This document shows, in pieces, positions 23,760 to 36,189 of a stretch of DNA of 64,000 bases. The stretch lies in assembly GCA_039707655.1 (NCBI GenBank), contig CM077671.1:301010509-301074508 (forward strand). The letters run 5' to 3'. Below the pieces are notes generated by a model, which worked only from the letters and a program-made list of their open reading frames with translations, searched no databases and was not told the origin of the DNA. How positions within the stretch are numbered: position 1 is the first letter of the stretch; every line of letters begins with the position of its first letter. This DNA comes from Elymus sibiricus. Its lineage: Eukaryota > Streptophyta > Magnoliopsida > Poales > Poaceae. A program made the position numbers and the translations under genes.

Positions 23760-23990
23760 GAATAGACATGAGGACTAAGGTCACTATGTGGATCAAGTCC
23801 GTATGGATGTAGCAGCCTTTTGTTGGACAATACATAATTGTCAAAATGATATTGTGTTTAGCAAAGTGAGGGTATCCACTAGTTTTGAGTTTATTCACAA
23901 GGTATCACAAAAAATGAAGCATCACTTGATATCCTTTTTGGACATAGGAGGGTCACTCGACATGTTTTAATTCAAGTTTCTTGTCTACCT
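23760..23990 (+). pseudogene. LINE ORF2 C-terminal fragment, plus strand
   Basis: Reads AAFCWTIHNCQNDIVFSKVR then SFEFIHKVSQ, similar to the stretch after the zinc-finger region of LINE ORF2 (usual form: WAIWNCRNDIVF). It is too short to tell which element it came from, and its orientation is opposite to the large LINE next to it. Confidence 0.45.
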
Positions 23991-23999
23991 GGAGAGAAA

Positions 24000-24742
24000 A
24001 CTATTAAGAAGTATACCATCAGATCCACTATCAAATATATACTTCAGAATCTCTTGAGCCACCTCATTAGTAAGATGGTTAATTCTAGATACTTTGAAAT
24101 TCTGGAGCAGCCTAGAGATACTCAATGTATCCTTTTTAAGATCAAGAAGAGGAGACCTGTCAAGCTTTTCATTTGCATGGAAGGAAGCCGCAAAAGCTCA
24201 ACCAGTCTCCAAATAATAGAATTGTGAAGAGTGATACCTATGTAAAGCTTGACTAGGCAAGCCCGAAGCTCAACTTCATTCATATTGACACACCTTCGAA
24301 TAAAATACCATGAGGTGATGCCAACTTGGACGCAAGAGTTTCCAACAACACTCCCACACTAGCGGTGCTAATGCTCTCCACAAAGATGGTGTCGACATTA
24401 ATCTTAATATAATCAGACCAGGGGGCTGCCACACCACATGTTCTTTTAACAGAGCAAAACGGTTGCCACACCACACCAATCCTTTGACTTTGTCATTTGA
24501 AATCAACTCAACAGTATGCTGGCATAAAGAGAAAGAGGACCCATAATTCTGCATGTAATTAGCAGATACTATAACAAATTTCTTCCTCTTTCAAAAAATC
24601 AAGTCATTTTTCAAATGTCATGCTCTCGAGAAAATGAACAAGATTTGCTCTTGCTATCAATTCGGACTTGAGAACTTAAAAGGCTCTTTATTAGTAATAT
24701 TCAACATGTCCCTCAAAGAAAAACGGAACACCCAAGCCTTAG
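24000..24742 (-). pseudogene. Large LINE, segment 6 of 6 (zinc-finger tail and RNase H-like end)
   Basis: The minus-strand RNase H-like fold is recognisable from YIKINVDTIF through NEVELRACLVKLYIG (about 24,420-24,245). The segment joins without loss to 44,087 once the solo LTR and one copy of its TSD are removed: the frame reads CGVEDERTFHALVMCP, then AWVFRFSLRDMLNI across the join. The left edge of the LINE is approximate. Confidence 0.65.
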
Positions 24743-26100
24743 GACACTATAAGAGCACATTTACCCATGTGTGGTTTTGGTAATTGATGACAATCCATAT
24801 GGACTAATGGTTGCCTTGAGTTATATTTGAAGGATTTGTCCATAGGCACTTCTTGAAGTCCATCTGTTGGTTTCAAGGAGTTTATATGGTGACCAAGGTG
24901 GTATTCAAGGATTTATCCAAAGATTGGTCATGTGAGAGTTGAGCTTATTGCAAGCATGTCTTAAAGAAGAAGATTATGTGAGCATTCATGTTTACCTTCA
25001 AGACATCATCTTTATGAAGAGAGAAGATAAGATACAAGGTTGATCAAGACTAAGTCAAAGAGTGAATCAAGTTGATCAACACACAAAGCGTACAAGATGT
25101 ACCAAGAGGGATCAAGTGATCTCATGGTACGGTAAGTATTGTCCATTACGCTTTGTGTACTAACCCATGGTCTACGTGAGAGTTCTATGTGGGGTTAGGT
25201 ATGTTTCCATGGGCTGGAGGAAGATCTCATACAACCCATGGAGGATGACATCAAGTGGTGATCGGCATCAAGATTGCGGTGTGCAAGTTCAAGTGGAGCA
25301 TCACGAAGAGATCATGCTTGAAGCTTGCCATCCATTGTGGTGACAATGGACTTGTGAAGATGTGCTGAAGAGTGGTTCACCCATAGTGGAGTATGGGGGA
25401 GCAATCAACTAGTCTTCATCGAGCCAACGCAATCAAGAAAGATGGTCCATCTTGAGGAAGTCAAGATCGTCATCATCTAGCTTAAGTGGACTATGTGCAA
25501 GGTATAGATTTGCCCTTGATAGGTTTTCTATTTTACCGGTCTCATGATGGTAGTTGAGAGACCGGGTTATAGGATCGATTGCCGTACTATCAAGGGGCTC
25601 TCAAGTGAGTAGCTTGATCATATCGTTCGTTGAGAGCTCAAACCTTTTGCATCCTTGCATCATCTTTCTTGGTTCTTGTTTGGTGTTTCTCTTTGTGAGT
25701 TTTAGAGCTTATGGTCATCTTCATGACAAGCTCGAGTTCATCGAAAACGGAGTCCATATGCATGTTCTATGATGTTTTCGATGTTGGAGTTTTTTCCGGT
25801 TCTTCATTGAAAGAGATTTCACATCTCTATATCATTGGCATTGTTATATTGCCTCTTCTTATTATAACAAGCTTGAGTTTTCTCAATTCGGAGCTCGTAT
25901 GCGATAGTTATGGCAGTTTCTTTCTCTAGACAGTTTTCAGCACTCAGGCGGTAGTATCGCTGCTTTGGAGCAGTAGTACTACTCAGGTGGTTCTGGCATC
26001 CGCGCCAGCCACTAGAGACCTGTTTGATGACCCGCGCCACTAGAGCGGTAGTAGGGGCGGTAGTACCGTTGCCCCCTACTACTGCTTGGATCTGCCTCTC

Positions 26101-27786
26101 TGATACGTCTCCAACATATCGATAATTTATGAAGTATTCATGCCATATTCACCTATGTTTACAATACTTTTATATGGTTTTGATGCACTTTATATGATTT
26201 ATTTAGAACTAACCCGGACTGACGCTGTTTTCAGCAGAACTACCGTGGTGTTGTTTTTGTGCAGAAAATGAAAGTTCTCAGAATCGCCTGAAACTTTTGG
26301 ATGATTTTTTTTGGAATAAAAGAGGCACTAGATGCTTCGTGGGAGGGCCAGAAGAGCCACGAGGTGGGCACAACCCACCAGGGCGCGCCAGAGGGCCCAG
26401 GCGCGCCCTGGTGTCTTGTGCCCTCCTCGTGGCCCATCTTCGCGTGAAACCGACGCTCAAAAATCCTATAAATATAGAAACCATCAGAAATAACCCTAGA
26501 CTCTCCCCTCTGCCGCAACAACTCTCTGTATCGACGAAAAACCAATCTGGAGACGTTCCAGTACCCTGCCGGAGAGGGGAATCCATCTCCGGTGGCCATC
26601 TTCATCATCCCGGCGAAGGCCATGACGAGGAGGGAGTAGCCCACCCTCGGGGCTAAGGGTATGTACCAGTAGCTATGTGTTCAATCTCTCTCTCTCTCGT
26701 GTTCTTGAGATGTCATGATCTTGATGTATCACGGGCTTTGTTAATATAGTTGGATCATATGGTGTGTTTCCCTTACTATCTTGTTGTGATGAATTGAATC
26801 TTTCCCTTTGAGATATCGTTATGTTGGATTGAATATTGGATTTGAGAACACTTGATATATGTCTTGCATGTGGATACCCGTGGTGACAATGGGGTGTTCT
26901 ATTGATTCACTTGATATATGTTTTGGTACTCAACTTGTGGATTCCTGCGGTGACATTGGGGTAATCTATGCATAGGGGTTGATACACGTTCTTGTCCTAC
27001 TTTCTCCGATAGAAATCTTGAGGCACTCTTTGAGGTTCTTTGTGTTGGATTGAGTATTATGAATCTGAAATTGTTTGATGCGTATCGTATAATTAACTCA
27101 TGGATACTTGTGGTGACATTGGAGTATCTAGGTGACATTAGAGTTGATTGATGCATATCATATGGTGTTATTCTAGTACGAACTCTTAGATAGATCGATC
27201 GGAAAGGATAACTTGGTGTTATTTTAGTACGAACTCTTGGATAGATCGATCGGAAAGGATAACTTTAAGGTGGTTTCGTACCCTACAAACAATTTCTTCT
27301 TATGTTCTCCGCTAGGTAATTACTTTGGAGTGATTCTTCGTTGCACGTTGAGGGACGGTTATGTGATCCAATTATATTAGCATTGTTGAGAGATTGCACT
27401 AGCGAAAGTACGGACCCTAGGCCTTGTTTTCAAGCATTGCAATACTGTTTGTGCCCACTTTTGTTACTTGCTACGTACCTTGCTGTTTTTATATTTTCAG
27501 ATTACAAAAACCTATATCTACCATCCATATTGCACTTGTATCACCATCTCTTCGCCGAACTAGTGCACCTATACAATTTGCCATTGTATTGGGTGTGTTG
27601 GGGACACAAGAGATTTTTTGTATTTGATTGCAGGGTTGTTTGAGAGAGACCATCTTCATCCTACACCTCCCATGGATTTATAAACCTTAGGTCATCCACT
27701 TGAGGGAAAATTGCTACTGTCCTACAAAACTCTGTGCTTGGAGGCCCAACAAAGTCTACAAGAATAAAGTTGCGTAGTAGACATCA
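26101..27786 (+). repeat. Left LTR of the Athila-like element
   Basis: Begins TGATACGTCTCCAAC and ends GACATCA. A TATA box (TATAAATA, 26,467-26,474) puts it in plus orientation. Compared with the right LTR it keeps about 65 bases near 26,970-27,035 that the right copy has lost; otherwise the two are very similar. Confidence 0.9.
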
Positions 27787-27796
27787 AGCTCTTTTC

Positions 27797-27813
27797 TGGC
27801 GCTGTTGCCAGGG
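27797..27813 (+). other. Primer binding site (tRNA-Asp type)
   Basis: Reads tggcgctgttgccaggg, close to TGGCGCCGTTGCCGGGG, the primer site I associate with Athila-type elements. It lies 10 bases after the LTR end. Confidence 0.7.
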
Positions 27814-27819
27814 AGGTGA

Positions 27820-28697
27820 GTGCTTGAAGGTATATCTTTAGATCTTGCAATTAAATATTTTAGTTTCTTGTTTTTCACTAGTTTGGTTTTAATAAAAGAA
27901 AACTACAAAAAAATAGAGTTTAGGTTGCATCATTTGTTTCGTCTTTATAATGTCTTTCGTGAAAATAAGGAGTCAGAAAATTGTGCTCAATTGGTAGAAG
28001 AAGAAATGATGAAAATACTTGATGAGAATTGCTTGAATGATGAGCATGGTAGCAATATTTTTAGTATGAATTCTCTGAATATCCATTATGCTAATGATAT
28101 GAAAAGCCACAAGCTTGGGGATGCTATGTTTGATGAACATGATATTTTTAGTCCCCCAAGTTTTGATGAGAAAATTTATTATGATGATGGCATGCCTCCT
28201 ATCTATGATGATTATGATGATGACATGTATGCTATAAAGAGTGATAGTAACCATGAAAATTGTCATCATGATTTTAATATTGAATGTGGTAATGTCAATC
28301 AAGTGTCTCATGATAGTTATTTTGTTGAGTTTGCTCCACTACAATGAATGAGAAGAAAATTGCTTATGTGGAGAGTAATATATTTTATATTCTTGTAGAT
28401 CATGAAAAGAATGCCTTATGTGATAGTTATATTGTGAAATTCCTTCATGATGCTACTGAAAATTATTATGAGGGAGGAACATATGCTTGTAGGAATTGCA
28501 ATAATATCAAGTTTCCTCTCTATGTGTTCAAAGTTTTGAATTTTTGCTTGTTTTTCCTTCCTATGCTAGTTGATTCTTGTTCCTATAAATTGTTTGCTCA
28601 CAAAATCCCTATGCATAGGAAGTGGGTTAGACTTAAATGTGCTTGTCATGAGATTCATGATGCTATCTTACATGTTTCAAATACTATTCCTACGTGA
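27820..28697 (+). pseudogene. Degenerate ORFs of the non-autonomous Athila-like element
   Basis: Two consecutive ORFs (27,820-28,347 and 28,344-28,697, overlapping by 4 bases). The first, 175 residues, is acidic and rich in Asp, Tyr and Asn, with a run PPIYDDYDDDMYAIKSD. The second, 117 residues, has DHEKNALCDSYIVKFLHDAT and CRNCNNIK. I recall similar short ORFs in this Triticeae repeat family but know no function for them. Neither has gag or pol motifs. Confidence 0.5.
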
Positions 28698-28889
28698 GCA
28701 TCATTGAAATCATCATGCCTAGCTAAAAGGCTTTAAAGAAAAGCGCTTGTTGGGAGACAACCCAACACTTTCCCTTTCTGTTTTTGTGTGTTCACATGAT
28801 TAAGCTACTGTAGTACTCATGTTCTGTGTCTTTTATTTCAATAAAGTGCCAAGTAAAGCCTTTGGGATGACTCACAAGATGAGTAGAAT

Positions 28890-30180
28890 TGATGCTGAAC
28901 CAAAACAGAAACTTTTGACTCCAGTACAGGAATTTTCATTTTTTACTGGAGCGTGATAATGATCTGAAAGTTTTAGACAGTCTTCATATACAAATTATTA
29001 AGGATTTCCTATTTTTTCAGAAATTTTTAGAGACAGGGAAGTATGGTTACACTACAGATCTTCAAAGACTGTTCTGTTTTTGACAGATTCTGTTTTGCAT
29101 GCATAGTTTGCTTGTTTTAGTGTTCCCATAGCTTATATTCAGTGATATGAATTATGTGAATGGTAGAATACAGTAGGTATTATGCTAGAACAATTATGAA
29201 TCTTTTCTTGACAGTACCTAAGTGAATGATGTTTACTTATTATACCAACCCATCTCATGAAGTTCCGTTAAGTTTTGTGTGATTGAAGTTTTCAAGTTTT
29301 GGATGAGACACCGATATGAGGAGAATAAGGAGTGACAAGAACCTAATCTTGGGGATACCCAAGGCACCCCCAAGGTAATATCCAAGGAAGACTCAAGTGC
29401 CTAAGCTTGGGGATGCCCCGGAAGGCATCCCCTCTTTCGTCTTCAACATTATCGGTATATCTTACTTAGAGCTATATTTTTATTCGTCACATAATATGTG
29501 CTTTGCTTGGATCGTCATTATATTTTGTTATTTTATGTTAGGTGTTACTTATAATATTGTTTTTCAATAAAAAGTTCCAAGAATTGCTTTAGGATGCTTG
29601 CATTGCATGTTTGATGTGTGCTGTGTAAAAACAGAAACTTTTGCTGTAGTGTTTGAATTTTCATATTTTACTGGAACGTGGAAAGTTTCTGAAATTTTTA
29701 CAAAGTGTTTTCATATAAATTATTTATCATGTACTAAATTTTCATAATTTTGTGAGTTACATAAGTACACTGGTTTAATAGATTTCTACAGACTGTTCTG
29801 TTTAGACAGATTGCTGTCATAGTTTTGTTATCTACTTATCCTATAGTTTCCATAGCCTATATTGGTATATATAAATTGTGGAAATGATAGTATACAGTAG
29901 ATAATATTTGGAAATTATTATGCAACTTGTCTTTGCAGTACATGAAGTGTTGATTTATTCTTATGTGTACTAACCTATCTCACGAGTTCTTTTCGAGTTT
30001 TGTGTGGATGAAGTTTTTGAGAATAGGTGAAACCATGATATGAGAGGATTGAACGAGATACAAAAGCTCAAGCTTGGGGATGCCCAAGGAACCCCAAGTA
30101 AATATTTCAAGAAGTCTCAAGCATCTAAGCTTGGGGATGCTACGCATCCCACCTCTCTTCGACAACTATCGGTTAGCCTA
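28890..30180 (+). repeat. Diverged tandem duplication inside the Athila-like element
   Basis: A unit of roughly 725 bases occurs twice, starting near 28,900 and 29,625. Each copy has 'acagaaacttttg', an aattttcat..tttactgga block, a 'gactgttctgttt' block and, at its end, two 'cttggggatgcc' phrases with a nearby complementary ggcatcccc, which could form a hairpin. The same 'aagcttggggatgc' is used as the PPT at 31,915-31,928. Confidence 0.65.
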
Positions 30181-31914
30181 TGTTGAGCCTAAATTTTTAT
30201 TTGTCCACACGATTTGTGCTATTCTTGGAGTGCTATTTTTGTTTAGTTTGCTGTGTGAATAAAATACTCAGATATGAAATTCTTTATTGAGAGAGAGTGT
30301 GTCCTCACATAGCTACTTTATTGTTTTTCTACTCATTGATCTTCACTTATATCTTTTGAAGAGTAGTTTGATGTTTACTCTTGAGGTTCACTTATATCCT
30401 ATGCGTAAATTGTGAATCAATGAAATATCATATATATGAAATTATCAATGTGCTTTATGCTTAGTAGTAGCTTCACATCTAGTTTATAAAGTAAAATCTA
30501 TTGAAGTTTGACAATCACAATATTGGTCATACAAGCAATTCATGAATGATTAGTATAAGAAAGAGAACTTTCACATACAAATATATTATCTTGGACATCT
30601 TCTATGATTGTGAATACCCATTAATTATTTTCAAACTTGAGCAAATTAGTTGAAGTTGGACAAGGAAGACAACGTAATGAGTTATGGTTGTGTATATTTG
30701 CATATAAGTTATATTGTTATGGATCCTCCAACATGTGGTGTTTGCTTAGGATCTTTTGCTAGCCAAAAATTCGTACTAAGTAGAGATACTACTTGTGCAT
30801 CCAAAAACCCTTAAACCCAGTTTCTTGCCATGAGAGTCCACTATATCTACCTATATGCGGTATTACCCTGCCGTTCCAAGTAAATTTGCATGTGCCACCT
30901 CTAAAATTTCAAATAAGCATCTGTTTTGTGTGCCTGGACCGCTCATGGAGCGACAGGGGGCGGTCAGTATCTTCCATGTTAAGCGGGTTATTCTCATGAT
31001 GAGTGTTTATTCACTCGTCCTTGCACGAGAGGGGCGGTAATAGGGATTCCCAGTCCCGAAATAAAAAAATGCAAACAATTAAACAAAACTCCCCAAGGAA
31101 TGTTGTTGGTATGGATGGTACCCGTGGATTCGGCTAGCCATGGAGTGTGTTTCTTGGTGGAGGGGGAGTAAACCTTTACTTTTACCGCTTGGGAACCGCC
31201 GCTAATGTGTTTAACATGGAAGATATTGATAACTCTTGGTCGTAACGTTGACAGGAAGGGTGCACCTCCCAAAATTATATTTATCTCTGTTTTAAACAAT
31301 GAGCTATGGCACATATGCAAATCCCTGCTTCCCTCTGCGAAGGGACAATCTATTTACTTCCATGTTATTTACTTTTCATGTTGAGTCAACCTCTTATTCC
31401 AACTTACTTCTATTAGTTGGCAAGCATCATGTGGTGGGGAAAGATCCAAGCATATATATCCACTCAAATATATTTTATCATGATTTATTATTGTTGACAA
31501 TTATCTTTATAATAAGAATGTTGGGAGGTGAAACATTAAGCCCCTATCTTTCTATGTGTTTGATGGATGCCATTTGTTCTAAAAATATGCTTTGAGTACT
31601 AGCAATCATAGAAGACTATATGATGATTGAGTATCTGGAGCTCTTACTTAGACTTTGTTGAGAATAAGTTGAATTGCAATTGTTTGGCGACTAAGAACAT
31701 AGGTTGTTAAGTTTCAAGAGAATTCATTGTTTGAACCATGACATGTGAATTGGTTGCTACTTTATCACGATGAGTTTTATGAGAAAAAGTTGATGGTTAT
31801 GAAGCTAGAAAATTGGTTGAAATTATCATTGGTCAAACTTATGCACTATGCTAGCATTCACACTTCATAAATTATTTCTTTTTTCATTTACCTACTCAAG
31901 GACGAGTAGGAATT
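30181..31914 (+). other. Non-coding 3' internal region of the Athila-like element
   Basis: No ORF of the pol type. Contains 'gggaatgttg..ggatggtacccgt' and 'gctcatggagcgacaggg' phrases. I recall the first as family-typical. Nothing else recognised. Confidence 0.4.
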
Positions 31915-31928
31915 AAGCTTGGGGATGC
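31915..31928 (+). other. Polypurine tract of the Athila-like element
   Basis: Reads aagcttggggatgc immediately before the TG of the 3' LTR. It primes plus-strand synthesis in gypsy elements. Confidence 0.6.
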
Positions 31929-31934
31929 TGATAC

Positions 31935-32414
31935 TGTCGGTGTCAAAACCGGCGGATCTCGGGTAGGGGGTCCCAAGTTGTGAGTCTAGGATCGATGGTA
32001 ACAAGGGGGCGAAGGAGACGATGTTTTACCCAGGTTCGGGCCCTCCTATGGAGGTAAAACCCTACGTCCTGCTCGATTATATTGATGGTATGAAGGTTAC
32101 AGAGTTGATCTACCTCGAGATCGACTAGCTAAAACCCTAGATGAGTTTCTCTGCCCCTACATTCTAAACACTCCCGGTTTATATAGACACCGGGGGATAC
32201 CTAGGGTTTACATACGATAGGTCTCCTACCGAGAATGGAGATGTCGATTCCCTCATCTTGACCTGGAGTGCACGACGCGCCTTCGGGACTTCTTCTAGAA
32301 CACAGGGTCTTGATGTATCCGGCCCTTACTGCGACAATCAGAGTGTGGCCCATCAAGCCGGCCTATTGAGAGATAGGTCAGCGGCCCGAGGACCCCTTAG
32401 TCCAGAACTCCCTC
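31935..32414 (-). repeat. 3' LTR of the Fatima-like element
   Basis: 480 bases, TGTCGG..CCCTCA on plus. By eye it differs from the other LTR at about 14 substitutions and one or two single-base indels. Confidence 0.92.
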
Positions 32415-32667
32415 AGTAGCCCCCGAACTAGCCCCCAACGCCAAGGGTCTCAGCTTTGGCTGCTCCGCGTGATCAGAGTCTTCGGCTTGCGGGGTGAGTT
32501 CTTCTTCCCATTAAAGATCGGCTGATACTTGTCCGGTTTCCGATCACACGATAGCCCAGACACCATGAGTTGTTCAGTCCCGAAGGCCAAACGTCAAAGT
32601 GTAAACAATGTTTTTCTCACAACCTTTCTGACAAAGGGTCGTGGCCTACCACGACCGCCGAACCAGT

Positions 32668-32675
32668 TATAAAAA
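32668..32675 (+). promoter_or_regulatory. TATA-like box upstream of the antisense gene
   Basis: TATAAAAA on plus, 217 bases before the ATG at 32,885 and outside the LTR. It could serve an antisense promoter internal to the retrotransposon. Position alone supports it. Confidence 0.4.
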
Positions 32676-32884
32676 CTTGATTCGCGGTTCGAGGCCGTTT
32701 TTACATTGGCACGACTCATCAATGTATAGATCGTGCTCCGTTTCACACGGGATATGATTTAGCATCTCAAGCTTCTTTATGCACGTCTTGGGAAGTGGAT
32801 CTAGTTCTTCCTCAACTTCCCAATCTTCCCAAGCTCCGAGAGCCCAGATCTAGTTCTTCCTCAACTTCCCCTCCGAGCTTAGCC

Positions 32885-35800
32885 ATGGCGGGTTCGGGCT
32901 CCATGGGCAAGTGGGAGGCCTCCACGGTCATCGACAAGGACATCAGGGACTTAAAGCTCGCCGGCTACCTCCCCGCCAACGCCTTCCACCGTGCTCCAGA
33001 GGCGAACCAGATGGTGCCCACCCCCAAGCCAGGCGAGAGGGCGGTGTTTGTCCCCCATTTCATCCGGGGACTGAGCTTCCCGCTCCACCCCTTCGTCAGG
33101 GGCCTCATGTTCTTCTACGGGTTGGACTTTCATGATCTCCCCCCGAACTCCTTCATGCATATTTTGGCATTCATTATTATCTGCGAAGCCTTCCTGCGGG
33201 TCGAACCGCACTTCGGCCTGTGGCTCAAGGTCTTCAACGTCAAGCCGAAGACCGTCGCGGGCAAGCACGCAGACTGCGGAGGGGCGGTAATCAGCAAGCT
33301 CCCCCGCGTCGAGTGACCAACTAGCACCTTCATCGACACAATCAAGATCTGACAGAAAGAATGGTTCTACATCACCGAACCAAGGGATGAGAGCTGGGCA
33401 GCGCCTGCCGAGTTCAGATCCGGACCCCCTACGAGATTGACCTCGTGGCTCAGGAAAGGCCTCGACTGGGGGTCGGATACAAAGGTGAAATTGCTGCAGA
33501 AGCGCATTACCTCGGTGATCAAGGCCAAGGTTGAGCTGGTCAATATGGTCCAGGTCATGCTCCACCGCCGTATTCTTCCCTGCCAGCGCTGGGCCTCCCC
33601 AATGTGGGCTTATCAGCTTGAGGACGAGCCTACCGTGTGCCAACTCTTCCGCACTACCTCTGAGAAGTTGTGGAAGGCATTATTCAAGCCTCGGAAAAGC
33701 TGGCCGGCCAAGGAAGAGGATTCGGGCCTAAGCGCCGATAACCCACCTACCCATGTACGGTATAATTTTAATCCACTGACTTTGTTTCTTTGACAAAAGG
33801 ACTAAACGCCTTCCCCCTCATTCCCACAGAAATGGTTGAGCAAAACCGCGAAAGTAAACTGCCCAGCACCACAACCCGAAGACCCCAGGTCAGAGTTGTT
33901 GACGGCGATGCTCGTCGTGGCGCCGTACTCGGTGCCCGAGAAGAAGGAGAAGAAGAAGAAGGCCAGAGAAGGTCCCTGCATAAGGGACCAGCCGGACGCT
34001 ATGTCTGAGGAAACTCATGCCTCCTCTAGCCATGAGGAAGAGCATGAAGACGGGGGGGGGGGGGGGGGGAAGGCGTTTCCCCCCTCACCAGAAAGAGGGC
34101 GGCGTCGCCGGACGCCACGGAGGATGTACCTCCTCCTGCCCTGAAGAGGGCGTGTCGGCCGAGGTTGATCCTGGCCGACGACAGCTCGGACCGAGGACTT
34201 TGAGAAGGTTCCCCAAAGGAACCTAAGGGTCAAGCCCCCAGCTCGAAGGTATGAATCCGAAGACTCCCTGGGTCATTTATGCAAAGTTTTTAATGTTTTA
34301 AATGCAAGAACGTCTTTTAATCTGCAGCCCACCACGCGTTCTCCCCACTGACCAAATATCGGATGGGGAGTCTCCACCCGCCGAGCTGGCGGAGAGTGGG
34401 ACTGCGTCCCACCCCACACCTCCAGGGGCCGCGAAGGATGCCGCAGAGGTGTCATCCCGCCAGGCTCCTTTGGAGCCGAGCACAGGCGGTGGGGGTGATG
34501 ACGTCATGGCCGAGGTTAATGCCTCGACCGCTGAATACCAGAGGGAGGAGCCCTTCCTGGCCACTGAGGAGGAAGGACAGAGGAATGTCCAGTCCCCTCC
34601 GAGGTCATCTCCGGAGTGCACTGTGCCTCTGGAGCTACCGGCTCAATCCCCGGTCAGAGATCAAGCTAGCCGGTCATCACCGGCGCCACCGATGACTAGG
34701 TGGCCGGTCATGGAGGAGGCTCTATCAAGCGCCTCCATCTCCGAGGATCGCCGCACTCTTATGGGTGCGGTTTTGCAAGGAATTCAGTCCGTCGATAGCG
34801 GACTGAAAGAGGCCTTCAATGGTCTCTTGACGGGCTTCAAGGTGAGTCACGTAATACCCTTTTCCCGAACAATTTTAATTTTATTAAGTTTATGCTATCT
34901 TTATATATGTAGTAGCCCCCGAGCCCCGGGTGGGTTTGCAAGAACGCACCCGGGGGTTAAATACTCAGGAGTGACCAACGATGCGCAAGGCACCATTAGT
35001 CCCACAATGTTCTAAAAGCCCTTAAGAGGACCGAACATAGGGTCATATCCTTGACGGTTCGGGGGTTGGAACACACATAACCTGATATATGTTTTTTTAT
35101 TTTTTGTAGGCCTCGTCCTCGGCGGCGGCCGTTAATGCCGCTGAGCTTACCGAGCTAAATCGGAAGCTCAAGATCTCCGAAGAGGAGCTTGATAGCCTGA
35201 ACAAGAGGTTCGACGAGGCACAAGGTAAGCCGAATTGTAACATCCGGGCTGTATATTGTTAATGATCCGCACTGGTAACCCAGTGTAATTATTTATTTAT
35301 TGCTTCCACAGCTTCAGCTGTGGAGGTTGAAAAACTCAAGGCCGAGCTCAAAAAGATGAAGCAAGAGGCCGCGGATGAGAGGGCGGCCGCCGAACAAGCA
35401 GCAGCCGCACTCTCCACTTTGAAAGCTGCGAGTGCTAAGCAGGAGGCCCGGGTGGAGGAAGTGCAGCAGGAGCTCAAGGATGCCAGCACGAAGTGCGAGG
35501 CCCTTGAGCAGAAAGGCAAAGAGCAAGCCACCGAGCTATCTACGCTGAAATCCGAGCTCCAAAAGGAGTGGGTGGACTGGCGGTCCTTTGAAGAGGAGGT
35601 TCACCAAGTCAAGGCTGTCACAGATGGTAAGCCGTATTCACTACAATGCGCCTTTGGTGGTAGCAGGTTTGCTTTGCTTACCCAGGTGTGGCGTTCCTCA
35701 GGCGTCTGTGCGGATCTCCAGAAGAGTGAAGCGGACGCGAACAAGTTTTATGCTTCGCGGGAGGAGGATGATGAGGCTCGGCTATTCTGGGCACAGTTTG

Positions 35801-36186
35801 AGTCCCCCGAGCGCTCTCCTCTTCTGATCGAGCAGATGAAGCAACTGATGGAGCTGCACAGGATGGCGGAGCCGGCCATGAAGGATCTTTGCATCCGGTT
35901 GTGGCCTGAAGAGCCGTTGTCGAGCAGCTACTTCGGCTTGGTGCAGAAACTGTGCGATGCTGCGCCTCGGATCGATGCGCTAAAGCATTCTACATGCATC
36001 GAGGGAGCTCAAATGGCCTTTGCAAAGACCATGGTGCACTGGCCGAAGCTCAAGCCGACCGAGATGGCCACCGCACCTCCGCCCCCTGGAAAGGGGCATA
36101 GGCGCCCCGAGCTATACTTCTCCGCAGTGATGGAGGGTGCTCGGGCAATAGAGGCCCAATGCTCCAAAGACTTTTTGTATGAATGA
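32885..36186 (+). pseudogene. Antisense spliced gene of the Fatima-like element (Transposase_28 / plant gypsy-type transposon protein with coiled coil)
   Basis: Exon 1 starts MAGSGSMGKWEASTV and carries the conserved FVPHFIRGLSFPLHPFVRGL and LHILAFIIICEAF-like blocks of the domain Pfam calls putative gypsy-type transposon (Transposase_28). Two TGA codons (33,314-33,316 and about 33,350) stand where TGG is expected, so this copy is broken. Clear introns follow: donor TTCAAG/GTGAGT near 34,841, acceptor TTTTTGTAG/ at 35,109, donor CACAAG/GTAAGC near 35,224, acceptor TTCCACAG/ at 35,311, and donor GATG/GTAAGC near 35,624. The later exons encode an alanine- and glutamate-rich coiled coil (35,330-35,600) and a helical C-terminus ending CSKDFLYE at 36,186. 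The role of this protein is not known to me. A 20-base G run (34,050-34,069) lies within it. Confidence 0.75.
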
Positions 36187-36189
36187 GCG

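Noticed and set aside
23760..23990. Part of the large minus-strand LINE
   Set aside because: Its readable frame is on the plus strand, so it must be from a separate LINE copy or a rearrangement.
32885..36186. Independent host gene rather than a retrotransposon gene
   Set aside because: It lies wholly between the two LTRs of one element with a clean TSD, and a gene of the same layout occurs in the second gypsy element.
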